This document shows, piece by piece, positions 1-9,257 of a DNA stretch of 64,000 nucleotides (the first letter of the stretch is position 1; each line of letters starts with the position of its first letter). The notes beneath the pieces were generated by a model. It was not told the origin of the DNA. It ran no database searches and saw only the letters and a list, made by a program, of their open reading frames with translations. Source of the stretch: Caballeronia sp. SBC1 (GTDB taxonomy: Bacteria > Pseudomonadota > Gammaproteobacteria > Burkholderiales > Burkholderiaceae); NCBI RefSeq assembly GCF_011493005.1, contig NZ_CP049156.1:2604001-2668000 (forward strand), written 5' to 3'. The position numbers were made by a program, and so were the translations under genes.

Positions 1-718
1 CGCGCGATGGATTCGAGCGGCGGGTGACCAGCACTTGCGGACGGGCGAAAAAGTAACCCTGGAAGAGGTCGAAGCCGAGCTTGCGGGCTTCTTCGAAGTC
101 CTGGTGCGTTTCGATCTTTTCTGCGATCAACGTCTTGCCATGTTGCTTGAGCGTTGCCGCCAGTTCCGGCAGATCGGCGCGCCGCGTGGCGAGGAAGTCA
201 ACCTTCACGTAATCCACGTAAGGCAACGCCTGGTGCAGGGGTTCGGTGAGCGACACGACGTCGTCGAGGGCGAACTGGAAGCCCGCTGCACGCAACTGGG
301 CGCAGCGCGTGAAAAGCTTGTCGTCGAAGGTGACTGTTTCCAGAATCTCGAGCACGAAACGCTCGGGCGGCATGATGTGGACGATGTCGTCGAACAGCAG
401 GTCGCGGTTCATGTTCACGAAGCCGCGGTGATCGCCAAGCACCGCCGACAAACCGATCTCGCCAACCGTTCGCGCGACAACGTGGGCAGTGGCCTGCACG
501 TCGTCGAAAATGCGCGCGCGGTTGTCCGGGCTATCGCGAAACAACAGTTCGTAAGCATGCAGCGCGCCGTTGCGATCGATGATCGGCTGACGGCCGAGAT
601 AGACGCTTTCCGGTTCGCGAAGAACGGGGCCGGTCATCTTCTCGCCGGTCTTCGCCGCGAGATTGTCCGCGGCGTTGTGCGCCGCGCGGCGGGTCGAGTT
701 CCGATCAACCGGCGGCAT
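1..718 (-). CDS. EAL-domain protein of the YuxH (EAL-HDOD) type, partial
   Basis: Seen: an open minus-strand frame runs off the left edge. After a variable N-terminus it gives VYLGRQPIIDRNG, then YELLFRD, NMNRDLLF, LEILET, LDDVVS, VKVDF and IAEKIET, ending GYFFARPQ near the edge. This is the order of EAL motifs in the YuxH group, where a short EAL domain is followed by an HDOD domain; the HDOD part would lie left of the window. The usual DDFGTG loop is replaced by DDVVS, so phosphodiesterase activity is doubtful and a c-di-GMP sensing or scaffolding role is more likely (inference). The start is uncertain: ATG at 718 or an internal ATG at 637, which has GGCGAG close upstream. Confidence 0.85.
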   Translation of the reverse strand, partial: MPPVDRNSTRRAAHNAADNLAAKTGEKMTGPVLREPESVYLGRQPIIDRNGALHAYELLFRDSPDNRARIFDDVQATAHVVARTVGEIGLSAVLGDHRGFVNMNRDLLFDDIVHIMPPERFVLEILETVTFDDKLFTRCAQLRAAGFQFALDDVVSLTEPLHQALPYVDYVKVDFLATRRADLPELAATLKQHGKTLIAEKIETHQDFEEARKLGFDLFQGYFFARPQVLVTRRSNPSR

Positions 719-988
719 GAATGGACCTGCTGCGGGACCTGTTGCGGGACTTGCTCCGTGCACGCGGCACCAGCAATACCAGCGATACCGCGCGCTCAAT
801 GCAATGAACGGCCGTCGCCGAAACCTCGCGCGACACGATGCGTGCGCTCAGCGCGTTCGATACGCCTAGCTTGGTGGCCGGCTCCGGCAATCGGCTTGGG
901 GACGCAATCATGGCGTGCAGCAATGGAACGGTATTGACTGAATGGCAACCAGACAGCGGTGAGCTCGAATGGTTAGCTTGACGGGTAG

Positions 989-1008
989 GCTTAAGCGCTA
1001 GCTTAAGC
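989..1008. repeat. Paired GCTTAAGC palindromes
   Basis: GCTTAAGC occurs twice, separated by GCTA, making a near-symmetrical 20-bp element in the divergent intergenic region. It could be an operator; there is no direct evidence of a binding protein. Confidence 0.4.
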
Positions 1009-1018
1009 ATTCAACTCT

Positions 1019-1057
1019 CGGATTTAACTTACAGATTTACCTTACCGATTTACCTTA
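1019..1057. repeat. Three tandem 13-bp repeats
   Basis: Three consecutive copies of a 13-bp unit ending GATTTACCTTA. The first copy has GATTTAACTTA; copies two and three differ only at the second base of the unit (CAGATT versus CCGATT). The block is AT-rich compared with its surroundings and lies between two divergently transcribed c-di-GMP genes. Confidence 0.75.
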
Positions 1058-1431
1058 CAAGCACGAAAGAACAATAAATGGCCGGACAGGGGCCGAACGA
1101 TAGCTCAAAACGACCCTCTACGGCGCAACTCACCGGGTTCAGAACCTGCAACTATCAAGCCGCACTCTACCCCAAATCGCGATGTCGACAAATTGCGTCA
1201 AACCCGCTGCGGTCGTGGCTTGCGAGCGCACCGCTACTCCTCTAAAGAATTTCGGGGCATAACCGTTAACTTGCAAAGAACGCGTCCGACTCGCGGTTAC
1301 CGGATCGTCTGGTGGCTTACGCCCGCATCGCCGGACCATCAACAGCCGATGCCCGATGCAGCGCGCTTGCCGGACAGCATGCGCCGCGCCGCTACCGGCC
1401 GGCGTGCAATCAGACAGGCTATAACCGAAAC

Positions 1432-3453
1432 ATGCCAGTAAAACGGACCCCCGCCCAGCGCTTGAACGCATGGCTCGCCCTAGCCGGCCAAATCAGCGCC
1501 GCCGCGCGCGCAAGCGCCCGCGCGCTGATCGCGACAACGAGCGCGACAATATTACCTAGCTGCATCGCCAAGTTCGCCATCGCGGAAGTAACCCCCGCCA
1601 CCGTGCTGGCCACGGGTAGCCGCGATCCTCTGCCGTTCACGCTGCCCGGATCGATGCCGCACAGTGCTCGGGGGACCAAAACAGGACGGACCGCCCCAGC
1701 TTCGGCTTCGCCCGCGCCGCTTCATTTGTTACATCCGGCGGCGGTCAATGAAGCTGAACCTCGCCCAAGCATCGCCGCGGAAGCCACCCTTGCCGCCGTC
1801 GATCTCCTCGCGCAAGTGGATGCGTCGCTGCGGTTTTGCTATGTATCGGCGAGGAGCATCGAGTTCCTGGGTTATCACCGCGATTATCTGAGCTCGCTCA
1901 CGTTGCACGAACTGGTGCCCTCGGCTGAAATCGATGAACTCGATGCGCTCGTCGCGCGTGCACAACAGAGCGGCAAGCTCGAGACCGCGACGCTGCATCT
2001 GCTGAAATCCTTGACCACGCCGATCCTCGTCGAACTGCGGGTCCTCGCGACGCACGCACAAGGTCTGCCCGGCTTCGCACTCGCCGCGTTTGAGGTTTCG
2101 CACTGGCGCGACCGCGAAACCGCGCTGCGGCACACGCTGCATCACGATTCGCTGACCGGCCTCGAGAACCTGACAGCGCTGAAGAGCGCACTCGATGCCG
2201 CCCAGGCCGAGGCCGTTCACACGGGCACGCATGCGGCGCTGTTGCTGGTGGACATAGACGATTTCCAGCGCATCAACCGTGCACTCGGCTACGACGCCGG
2301 CGACGACATGCTGCGCGAGACCGCGCGCCGCATTCAGCATGCAGCACGCGCCGGCGAGCGGGTGGCGCGCGTGGCCAGCGACGAATTCGCCGTGCTGTTC
2401 TCGGCCGGCACGTCGGCCGAGGCAGCCGCAGCGGCCGAGGATGTCGCGCGGCGGGTATTGAGCGCGATTGCGCAGCCCTACCGGTATCGCGGACAACATA
2501 CGCATTTGTCGGCAAGCATTGGCGCGGCCATTTTCCCCGATGAAGTCGAGCACGCCAGCAGCAGCCTGCTGCGCATGGCAGACCACGCTCGGGCGCAGGC
2601 GAAGACCTCGGGCGGCAATATTGTCGTGTTCCACGTTCCCGACAACGACCCCCGCAACGCCGAGCGCCTGAACCTGGAAGCCGATCTTTACGAAGGCGTG
2701 CGCAACGGCGAGTTTTCGCTGCACTTCCAGCCGATCACCGAAAGCCGAAGCGGCAGCGTAGTCGGCGTCGAGGCGCTGATCCGCTGGCAGCATCCGGTAC
2801 ACGGCCTCGTACCGCCGACGGCCTTCATCCCGCTCGCGGAATCGATCGGCCTGATCAACTATCTTGGCAACTGGGTGCTCAAGGCCGCGTGCATGCAACT
2901 GGTGCAGTGGGACAGCGAAGGTTTCGTGCTGGACTATGTCTCGGTGAACGTCTCGCCGCAGCAATTCCGCGACAAGCGTTTTACGCAGAACGTGAAGGAG
3001 GCGCTGCAACTGACGGGCCTCGATCCGAGCCGGCTCGTGTTCGAAATCACGGAAAGCCTGCTGATGCATGATCCGGAAGAAGCCACCCGCCTGCTCGAAA
3101 CACTGGCCGCGCTTGGCATTGCGTTCGCCGTCGATGACTTCGGCACCGGCTATTCCAGCTTGTCCTATCTGCAGCGCTTCCCGCTTTCAAAGCTGAAGAT
3201 CGACCGCAGCTTTATCGAAAACCTGCTGACTTCGCGTAATAACCGGGCGATCGTGGCTGCGGTCGTGGGCCTGGCAAAATCGTTGGGGCTCGAACTCGTG
3301 GCGGAAGGCGTGGAGACAGAAGCGCAGCGCGAACTGTTGATCGAGATGGGCTGTGACCAGATCCAGGGATGGCTGATCAGCAAAGCCCTGCCCGCCGGCG
3401 AACTCATGCGTTGCTTTCAGGATAAAACGCTCTTTCTCCAGGCGCCTTTATAA
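1432..3453 (+). CDS. PAS-GGDEF-EAL signalling protein
   Basis: 673 residues from the chosen ATG. A PAS-like segment lies around residues 115-205. A GGDEF domain follows (HDSLTGLENL, DIDDFQRINRALGYDAGDDML), but its signature is ASDEF at about residue 315 instead of GGDEF, so diguanylate cyclase activity is unlikely. The EAL domain (about 410-655) keeps EALIRW, NVSPQQF, EITES, DDFGTGYSSL, KIDRSF and AEGVE, so it should be an active c-di-GMP phosphodiesterase (inference from family rules). No membrane segment is evident, so it is probably cytoplasmic. Neither ATG 1432 nor the in-frame GTG at 1312 has a clear ribosome site; I prefer ATG because the extension is compositionally odd. Confidence 0.9.
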   Translation: MPVKRTPAQRLNAWLALAGQISAAARASARALIATTSATILPSCIAKFAIAEVTPATVLATGSRDPLPFTLPGSMPHSARGTKTGRTAPASASPAPLHLLHPAAVNEAEPRPSIAAEATLAAVDLLAQVDASLRFCYVSARSIEFLGYHRDYLSSLTLHELVPSAEIDELDALVARAQQSGKLETATLHLLKSLTTPILVELRVLATHAQGLPGFALAAFEVSHWRDRETALRHTLHHDSLTGLENLTALKSALDAAQAEAVHTGTHAALLLVDIDDFQRINRALGYDAGDDMLRETARRIQHAARAGERVARVASDEFAVLFSAGTSAEAAAAAEDVARRVLSAIAQPYRYRGQHTHLSASIGAAIFPDEVEHASSSLLRMADHARAQAKTSGGNIVVFHVPDNDPRNAERLNLEADLYEGVRNGEFSLHFQPITESRSGSVVGVEALIRWQHPVHGLVPPTAFIPLAESIGLINYLGNWVLKAACMQLVQWDSEGFVLDYVSVNVSPQQFRDKRFTQNVKEALQLTGLDPSRLVFEITESLLMHDPEEATRLLETLAALGIAFAVDDFGTGYSSLSYLQRFPLSKLKIDRSFIENLLTSRNNRAIVAAVVGLAKSLGLELVAEGVETEAQRELLIEMGCDQIQGWLISKALPAGELMRCFQDKTLFLQAPL

Positions 3454-3685
3454 GATACCGTCACGTTTTTGCATCGGCAGGGGCCAAGGACCGGTCCTAC
3501 TGCAGCGCTTCATTAATGGTCTGCTGTAAAGCTTCCGTGTGAGCGCGCCGTTATAAGGTTCATGCAGAGGGTTTATGCAGAATTCATGCGGGCTTTTTTC
3601 TGCGCATTACACTTCGACCCAGGTCGACGATTCAAGCCGTTCCGGGCACCCGGTCCGGAACGCGTAAGGCATTGACACCAATCGC

Positions 3686-5161
3686 ATGGCAAGCAATTCC
3701 AAAGCCGAATTACTGGACAAGCTGTGGGGCCGCATGAGCGAGCGTGGAGACTTTCCGATGCTCTCCCAAGCGCTGCGCACCACTGTGTCCGCAATGAGCG
3801 ACGACGACCTGGACTTTACCGCCCTGGTCCAGGTCGTTCTGTCCGACTTCGGCCTTACGCAGAAGGTGTTGCGCCTCGCCAACTCCGCGATGTACATCTC
3901 GTTCGGTGGCAACATCACCACCGTGACGCGCGCGTTGATGGTGCTGGGCATGGACGCGGTCGGACACTTGGTGGTCGGGCTGAAACTGGTCGATCACTTT
4001 CATCAGAGCGCGCCACGGCGCATTGACGCCAAGCTCGAACTGAACCGCACGCTGCTGTCCGGCACCGTTGCGCGGCAAGTGACCGAGCGCAGCGAGTTCC
4101 GGGCGTCGGAAGAAGCGGTGGTCTGCACTCTGATGCGTCAGATCGGCAAGCTGCTGGTGGCGTTTTATCTGGAGACCGAGTGGGATCAGTTGCGCCGCAA
4201 GGCCACGGCCGAGCAGATCAGCGACAGCCTCGCGTGCAGCACATTGCTCGGCGTCACCTTCGAGGAAATCGGCATGGAAGCCGCGGACCGCTGGCGCCTG
4301 CCGGAAACTATCCGCACCGGCATGCTGACCCGCGACCCGCTCGCTCCTATCGATGAAAAAACGCCACGCCACGTGCGCTGGCTGCAGGCCGTCACAAACT
4401 ATTCCACCGAAGTCGCCGATGCGCTCACCGCGCAGCATGTCGACGAGACACATCGCGAGACTTCGCTGGTGGACATCGCGAACCGCTACAGCCGCGCGTT
4501 GCTGACCGATGCCGCAACGCTCGCCGCGATGAGTCTCGCGCTCGCGAACGAAGACTCGAACGACGGCGTGATGCGTGAGATTGTGGAACTGCGCGCGAAC
4601 GCCGATGCCATCGCGCGCGCGGGGTTATCGGCGGAAGCGCGGATTGCCGCGGGCCTTGATGACTTGCGATCGCTGCCGTCGAAGAACGCGCTGGGCGCGG
4701 TGCTTGCGCTGGCGTCCGAAGCGGTGCTTGCCGGACTCGGATTTTCGCGCACGGTGGTATTCGTGCGCCAGTCCAACAATGAGTTCCACGCGCGGCTCGG
4801 ACTTGGGGCGGGCGTGGACACGCTGCTGCCGTCGCTGACATTTCCCGCAGCGTTCGAGCCGGACGTGTTTCATCTGGCGATCTCGAACCCCGTTGGGATT
4901 TTTATCGAGAATGCTCGCGATCCGCGGATTGAAGCCCGCTTGCCGCGCTGGTTCAAACCTTCATTCGGCGATGCCCACGCGTTCGTGCTGTTACCCGTGA
5001 AGGCAAACGGCTCGACGGTGGCCATGCTTTATGGCGACTGGACACAAGCGCAGCACGTGCGCAAGATCACGCAGCTGGAAATGGCCGCGCTGAACGAACT
5101 CATGCGCGAACTAAGCCGTTTTTTTTCTAACGCGGACTGGAAGGAAGTGGAGTTGCTTTAG
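3686..5161 (+). CDS. HDOD domain signal protein with GAF-like C-terminus
   Basis: 491 residues. The N-terminal half is an HDOD domain: FPMLSQALRTTVSAMS, then LTQKVLRLANSAMY and VTRALMVLGMDAV are typical of this HD-related, non-catalytic output domain. The second half (about 330-470) has the look of a GAF-like sensor (GFSRTVVFV, HAFVLLPVKANG, AMLYGDW). Such proteins act in bacterial signalling and often sit beside c-di-GMP enzymes, as here. ATG 3686 was chosen because the HDOD alignment begins soon after it; the ribosome site is weak. A 232-base gap separates it from the upstream EAL gene, so it probably has its own promoter. Confidence 0.85.
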   Translation: MASNSKAELLDKLWGRMSERGDFPMLSQALRTTVSAMSDDDLDFTALVQVVLSDFGLTQKVLRLANSAMYISFGGNITTVTRALMVLGMDAVGHLVVGLKLVDHFHQSAPRRIDAKLELNRTLLSGTVARQVTERSEFRASEEAVVCTLMRQIGKLLVAFYLETEWDQLRRKATAEQISDSLACSTLLGVTFEEIGMEAADRWRLPETIRTGMLTRDPLAPIDEKTPRHVRWLQAVTNYSTEVADALTAQHVDETHRETSLVDIANRYSRALLTDAATLAAMSLALANEDSNDGVMREIVELRANADAIARAGLSAEARIAAGLDDLRSLPSKNALGAVLALASEAVLAGLGFSRTVVFVRQSNNEFHARLGLGAGVDTLLPSLTFPAAFEPDVFHLAISNPVGIFIENARDPRIEARLPRWFKPSFGDAHAFVLLPVKANGSTVAMLYGDWTQAQHVRKITQLEMAALNELMRELSRFFSNADWKEVELL

Positions 5162-5182
5162 CGCTTTTTGTGCTTCAACCGA

Positions 5183-5218
5183 CGCGCTGCCGATTCATGA
5201 TCACGAACCGGCAGCGCG
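5183..5218. terminator. Hairpin between convergent genes
   Basis: CGCGCTGCCG (5183-5192) and CGGCAGCGCG (5209-5218) form a perfect 10-bp stem with a 16-base loop, in the 86-base gap between convergent genes. There is no U-tract, so it may be only a transcription-slowing or 3' end structure. Confidence 0.35.
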
Positions 5219-5247
5219 GCGGCGAGGTGCTCGCCTTAAGCTCTTCC

Positions 5248-5697
5248 TCACTCGCGCCAGAGTATTGCCACCGCCTGATCGCCGTACTTCACGATGTACC
5301 CGCCGTGCTCGCGCTGCCATTCACGCGCGGCGCCAGCACCGGCAAACCACACCTTCTCGTAGTCGCCAAAAGCGCCTGCATCGAAGCGGTATCGATCGAT
5401 GACGGCGGGCTCGCGCGTGTCAAGCACGGGCTTGCACGCGTCCCAGCCGAAATGACCCAGCTCGACCGCCAGCATGTTCAATACGTGTTTGAGCTGAACT
5501 TCAGCGCGCGTTTTGTGAAGCTCCGCGAGCGTCTCGGCGCGGGTGACGCCCGCTGCGAGCAGGCGGCGCAAGACGGGCATCGCCATGCTCGTGTCGTCTG
5601 CGTGAGCGCGACGAAGCAGCCGGCGCGCGTGGCGTCGAAGAAATTCGGTGTTGGTGAGACCGGAATTGGCAAAACTGGGACAGGATGTTGACCACAT
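5248..5697 (-). CDS. Conserved hypothetical protein, 149 aa
   Basis: 149 residues, no recognised family. The start is supported by AAGGAG seven bases before ATG 5697. An N-terminal basic, alpha-helical half (RRHARRLLRRAH, LRRLLAAGVTRAETLAELH) is followed by a mixed part with VKYGDQAVAILWRE at the end. There is no signal peptide or membrane segment. It converges with the HDOD gene and lies upstream of, and in the same direction as, nothing obvious. Function unknown. Confidence 0.65.
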   Translation of the reverse strand: MWSTSCPSFANSGLTNTEFLRRHARRLLRRAHADDTSMAMPVLRRLLAAGVTRAETLAELHKTRAEVQLKHVLNMLAVELGHFGWDACKPVLDTREPAVIDRYRFDAGAFGDYEKVWFAGAGAAREWQREHGGYIVKYGDQAVAILWRE

Positions 5698-5841
5698 GAC
5701 GTTTCTCCTTGTTGCGCCGTTCTCGCTGCGGCTAAAGGTTCAACGTTGCGGTTTATCCAGATGAAGCGATAACGCATGACAGGTGTTTTCACTTTCGCGA
5801 GACTGGGCGCCCTGCCGCGCCCGTCGCGAATTCTAGAACAA

Positions 5842-5863
5842 AGGCTTGCGGTTCAGCAAGCCT
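5842..5863 (-). terminator. Probable terminator of the chemoreceptor gene
   Basis: AGGCTTGC and GCAAGCCT form a perfect 8-bp stem with a 6-base loop, 34 bases past the chemoreceptor stop. On the minus strand it is followed by TTGTTCT, a weak U-tract. Confidence 0.55.
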
Positions 5864-5896
5864 GCGTTCGTCGATTAACGTGCATACCGTGTTGCA

Positions 5897-7552
5897 TCAC
5901 GCGAGTTGAAACTTCCCGACCAATTGTTTCAACGCGTGCGCCTGATCATCCAGCGACTGAGCCGCGGCCGCGGCCTGCTCAACCAGCGCCGCGTTCTGCT
6001 GCGTGCCCGCGTCCATTTGTGTGACGGCGAGATTGATTTCCTCGATACCGCTGCTTTGCTCCGCCGACGCCGCCGAAATCTCGCCCATGATGTCCGTCAC
6101 GCGTTTGACCGCCTTCACGACCTCGTCCATGGTCGCGCCGGCTTCGTGAGCGAAGGTCGAGCCATCGGAAACACGCGCCACCGACGCGTGGATCAAGCCC
6201 TTGATCTCCTTCGCTGCCGCCGACGATCGTTGCGCGAGGTTCCGCACTTCGCCTGCGACTACTGCGAACCCGCGCCCTTCTTCACCAGCCCGCGCCGCTT
6301 CAACGGCTGCATTGAGCGCGAGGATATTCGTCTGGAACGCGATGCCCTCGATTACCCCGATGATGTCGCCAATACTCTTCGCGCTTGCGTTGATCTGCTC
6401 CATGGTCGCCACCACGCGTCCGACCACCACGCCGCCCTTCTCCGCAATCTCCGAAGCGTTGTAAGCCAGCGAACTCGCCTGCTTCGCGTTCTCGGCATTC
6501 TGGCGCACGGTGGACGTCAACTCCTCCATGCTCGACGCCGTCTTTTCCAGCGCGACGGCCTGTTGCTCCGTGCGCTGCGACAAGTCCACGTTGCCCTGCG
6601 AGATTTCGCTGGACGCCGAGGCGATCGCTTCCGCGCTGGCCGCGATTTCGCCGACCGTCGCCGATAAATCCTTCTGCATGCCTGAGAGCGCGTGCAGCAT
6701 GCTGGTGTTGTCGCGCTTCGCGATCGAGATGCGGTTCGACAGGTCGCCCGCCGCGATCCGGCTCGCGATTTCCATCGCATAGACCGGTTCGCCGCCAAGC
6801 TGTCTCGCGAGCCGCCGCACGACCCATTCGCCCACCGCGAACGCCAGCACGATCAGCACGAGCGTCAGCACGGCAACCATCACAAACGACTCGTGATAGA
6901 TGAAAGCCGCCGAATCGATCGTCGCCTTCGCCGCCGCGCCACGCTGTTCGATGAGCGCATTCACGAGCTTTTCCAGCTTGCCCGTCGCCACCAGCAGCGA
7001 GACATCCATGATGCCCACCTGCCAGTTCATCTGCGACAGATCGAGCGGTTGCTCCTTCACCAGTTTGACGAAGGCACGCAGGTCGGTGCTCCACGCGCCA
7101 ACCGACGTCGCCAGGCGCTTCTGGTCACCCGTCGGGTCCGCGTAGTTTTGCAGGTTATGTTGCCCACGGCCAATATCGGCTAGCGCGTGCTCGATGTCCG
7201 CGCCCAGTTCGTCGCGCTCCTTCGCGGTGGTCGCGGTAAGCAGCATCTTTTGCGAGCGGCTCGCACGCAGCACGGCGCTGCGCAGTTCTTCAACGTCCCG
7301 GCTGGCGACATACCCCTCGCGATAAATGGATTCTGTCGAACCGTTGAGACGGCTGATCTGCGTCAGCGCAATCACGCCGATAACCAGCGTGCCGACCAGC
7401 AACAACGCGAACGCGAGGCGGAGCGTTGCCTTGACAGACAACGACCGGCCGCTCGTGCCGGCGATCTTGGCCATCGCCCGGGCGGCGGCCTTGGCGCCCC
7501 CGTCGGGAATAAATCCAGCGCCGGAATTGCCCGGTAGCGAAAACGGTTTCAT
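5897..7552 (-). CDS. Methyl-accepting chemotaxis protein
   Basis: 551 residues. Membrane segment 1 lies near residues 44-65 and segment 2 near 222-245, bounding a periplasmic four-helix-type sensor of about 155 residues. A HAMP region follows ([20 protein letters not shown]), then the cytoplasmic signalling domain with the conserved hairpin ([38 protein letters not shown]). There is no C-terminal WxxF-type pentapeptide for CheR/CheB docking; the protein ends GKFQLA. GGGGAA eight bases before ATG 7552 supports this start, which leaves an unusual 40-residue cytoplasmic lead before segment 1. A sigma-28 promoter lies about 75 bases upstream. Ligand unknown. Confidence 0.95.
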   Translation of the reverse strand: MKPFSLPGNSGAGFIPDGGAKAAARAMAKIAGTSGRSLSVKATLRLAFALLLVGTLVIGVIALTQISRLNGSTESIYREGYVASRDVEELRSAVLRASRSQKMLLTATTAKERDELGADIEHALADIGRGQHNLQNYADPTGDQKRLATSVGAWSTDLRAFVKLVKEQPLDLSQMNWQVGIMDVSLLVATGKLEKLVNALIEQRGAAAKATIDSAAFIYHESFVMVAVLTLVLIVLAFAVGEWVVRRLARQLGGEPVYAMEIASRIAAGDLSNRISIAKRDNTSMLHALSGMQKDLSATVGEIAASAEAIASASSEISQGNVDLSQRTEQQAVALEKTASSMEELTSTVRQNAENAKQASSLAYNASEIAEKGGVVVGRVVATMEQINASAKSIGDIIGVIEGIAFQTNILALNAAVEAARAGEEGRGFAVVAGEVRNLAQRSSAAAKEIKGLIHASVARVSDGSTFAHEAGATMDEVVKAVKRVTDIMGEISAASAEQSSGIEEINLAVTQMDAGTQQNAALVEQAAAAAQSLDDQAHALKQLVGKFQLA

Positions 7553-7872
7553 CTAATGAATTCCCCAGTTTGATTGGCATCGCGCGGCCTGCTTCTTGGG
7601 CGGGGCGCACGGCTACATCAATGGTCTACGGCGGGAAATGGCGCTTCTTTAGACGTGTTTTCCCGACATGTTGCAAACTTGTGTCCCTCTCACCAAAAGC
7701 AGGCGTGCACGCGCCAGGTGTGTGCAAAATGCTGTCCGTTTCGCGACAAAGTTTGGCCGGACAATGCGTACAGGACACATTAAAATTATCAGCAAATAGC
7801 GCCTCCGGTGCGCTTTTGACGCGTTTCTGACACATAACGAAATACGCCGAGAGTCAACTTCCAGCCATCATC
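7553..7872. other. Divergent intergenic region, chemoreceptor / MFS
   Basis: 320 bases. Apart from the sigma-28 site I see no gene. The right end, before the MFS start, is locally AT-rich (ACATTAAAATTATC) and probably holds that gene's promoter, but no clean -35/-10 pair was found. Confidence 0.4.
7625..7651 (-). promoter_or_regulatory. Sigma-28 (FliA) promoter for the chemoreceptor
   Basis: Read on the minus strand: TAAAGAAG (7651-7644), exactly 11 bases, then GCCGTAGA (7632-7625). The known FliA consensus is TAAAGTTT-N11-GCCGATAA. Both conserved cores (TAAAG and GCCG) and the spacing match. This predicts flagellar-regulon control of the chemoreceptor. Confidence 0.65.
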
Positions 7873-9117
7873 ATGCAGACAAGTATCGATAAAACCGCGC
7901 TCGGCGCGGCACCCGCCTTGAGCCCTGCCATACCGCGCACAGCCTTCTCCGTGCTCGGCGCGATCAGTTTTGCGCATTTGCTCAACGACATGATCCAGTC
8001 GCTGATCCTCGCTATTTATCCAATGTTCAAAAGCGAGTTTTCGTTGTCGTTCGGGCAAATCGGCTTGATTACGCTGACCTACCAGATCACGGCTTCGCTG
8101 TTGCAGCCGCTGGTCGGCTTATACACGGACAAACATCCGAAACCGTATTCACTGCCGGTCGGCATGGGCTTTACGTTGTCCGGATTGTTGCTGATGTCGA
8201 TGGCCGGAAGCTTTCCGGTATTGCTGGTGGCCGCGGCCCTCGTCGGATGCGGATCGTCGATATTCCATCCCGAGTCTTCGCGAGTGGCGCGCATGGCGTC
8301 AGGCGGGCGGCACGGACTTGCGCAGTCGGTGTTCCAGGTCGGCGGCAATGCGGGCAGTTCCCTCGGACCCCTGCTGGCCGCGTTGGTCGTGATGCCGCAT
8401 GGGCAACGCAGCATTGCGTGGTTCTCGGCTGCGGCACTGCTTGCCATCATCGTGCTGGCCAACATTGGCCGCTGGTACCAACGTCACCCGGCAGTGAAGA
8501 AGGCGCGTGCATCGGCTGCGGTGTCGGCATTGCCGCGTAATAAGGTCTTGCTCGCCATGACGGTCCTGATGCTGCTTGTCTTCTCGAAGTACTTTTATCT
8601 GGCGAGCATCAGCAGCTACTTCACGTTTTATCTCATCAGCAAGTTTCATTTGCCCGTGGAAACCGCGCAGGTGCATTTGTTCTGGTTCCTCGCGGCGGTG
8701 GCGGTAGGCACGATCGTGGGCGGTCCCGTGGGCGACAAGATCGGCCGCAAGGTGGTGATCTGGGTATCCATTCTGGGCGTCGCGCCGTTCACCCTGATGT
8801 TGCCGTTTGCAAACCTGTTCTGGACCGGCGTGTTGTCAGTGGTGATCGGGCTGATCCTGGCATCGGCGTTCTCGGCCATTTTGGTTTATGCAACTGAACT
8901 GATTCCGGGCAAGGTCGGCATGGTGGCGGGATTGTTTTTTGGGTTTGCGTTCGGCATGGGCGGCATTGGCGCAGCAGTCCTTGGCCATCTGGCTGACGCG
9001 ACGAGCATCGACTATGTCTATAAGGTTTGTTCGTTCCTGCCGCTGATCGGAGTCCTGACGATCCTGCTGCCAAATACCCGGGATGCAAAGGAAAAAACGG
9101 TAACGGCAAAAGCGTAA
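7873..9117 (+). CDS. MFS exporter, fosmidomycin-resistance (Fsr) type
   Basis: 414 residues with about 12 hydrophobic segments. The N-terminus has FSVLGAISFAHLLNDMIQS and PMFKSEFSLSFGQIGLITLT, a pattern I associate with the Fsr subgroup of the major facilitator superfamily. The loop-2 motif is replaced by GLYTDKHPKPYSLPVGMG. HPESSRVARMASGG and GGNAGSSLGPLLAA in the first half are also Fsr-like. Expected role: proton-driven efflux of small drugs across the inner membrane; the natural substrate is unknown. It stands alone as a transcription unit. The family call is by motif memory only. Confidence 0.85.
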   Translation: MQTSIDKTALGAAPALSPAIPRTAFSVLGAISFAHLLNDMIQSLILAIYPMFKSEFSLSFGQIGLITLTYQITASLLQPLVGLYTDKHPKPYSLPVGMGFTLSGLLLMSMAGSFPVLLVAAALVGCGSSIFHPESSRVARMASGGRHGLAQSVFQVGGNAGSSLGPLLAALVVMPHGQRSIAWFSAAALLAIIVLANIGRWYQRHPAVKKARASAAVSALPRNKVLLAMTVLMLLVFSKYFYLASISSYFTFYLISKFHLPVETAQVHLFWFLAAVAVGTIVGGPVGDKIGRKVVIWVSILGVAPFTLMLPFANLFWTGVLSVVIGLILASAFSAILVYATELIPGKVGMVAGLFFGFAFGMGGIGAAVLGHLADATSIDYVYKVCSFLPLIGVLTILLPNTRDAKEKTVTAKA

Positions 9118-9196
9118 TGATCACGGTCATGTGAGCAGGACACACAGTCGACCGACGAACGCGCAACTCTAAAACGAGTTTTCGTTTCGACGTTCC

Positions 9197-9240
9197 AGGC
9201 GCCCCGCAAGGTTGTCACTTGACAACCTTGCGGGGCGCCT
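9197..9240. promoter_or_regulatory. 21+21 bp perfect palindrome, probable operator
   Basis: Arms 9197-9217 and 9220-9240 are perfect inverted repeats with a 2-base centre. The right arm covers the TTGACA -35 hexamer and nearly all of the spacer of the promoter for the next two genes. Because it ends right at the promoter and has no U-tract, an operator for self-repression is more likely than a terminator for the MFS gene, though it could serve both. Confidence 0.7.
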
Positions 9241-9247
9241 CTACTAT
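9219..9247 (+). promoter_or_regulatory. Sigma-70 promoter of the HicA-like cassette
   Basis: TTGACA at 9219-9224, a 17-base spacer and TACTAT at 9242-9247: a full-consensus -35 and a 5/6 -10 at ideal spacing. Transcription should start near 9254, four bases before ATG 9258, so the mRNA would be almost leaderless. Confidence 0.8.
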
Positions 9248-9257
9248 GGGGCTAGCG

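Larger units (their letters stand above)
719..1431. other. Divergent intergenic region
   Basis: About 700 bases lie between the divergent EAL and PAS-GGDEF-EAL genes. The only open frames overlap in several registers and look like chance. The region contains three tandem 13-bp repeats (1019-1057) and two copies of the palindrome GCTTAAGC (989-1008). The right part (from GTG 1312) is open in the frame of the downstream gene and could be an N-terminal extension. No strong promoter was recognised. Confidence 0.5.

Noticed and set aside
35..937. 300-residue plus-strand open frame
   Set aside because: It is the shadow of the minus-strand EAL gene, whose motifs are clear in the other direction.
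1729..3069. 446-residue minus-strand open frame opposite the PAS-GGDEF-EAL gene
   Set aside because: It lacks any domain or ribosome site, while the plus strand carries full EAL motifs; it is a high-GC antisense artefact.
9197..9240. Rho-independent terminator of the MFS gene
   Set aside because: No U-tract follows and the right arm overlaps a consensus promoter; an operator is the better explanation, although a dual role is possible.
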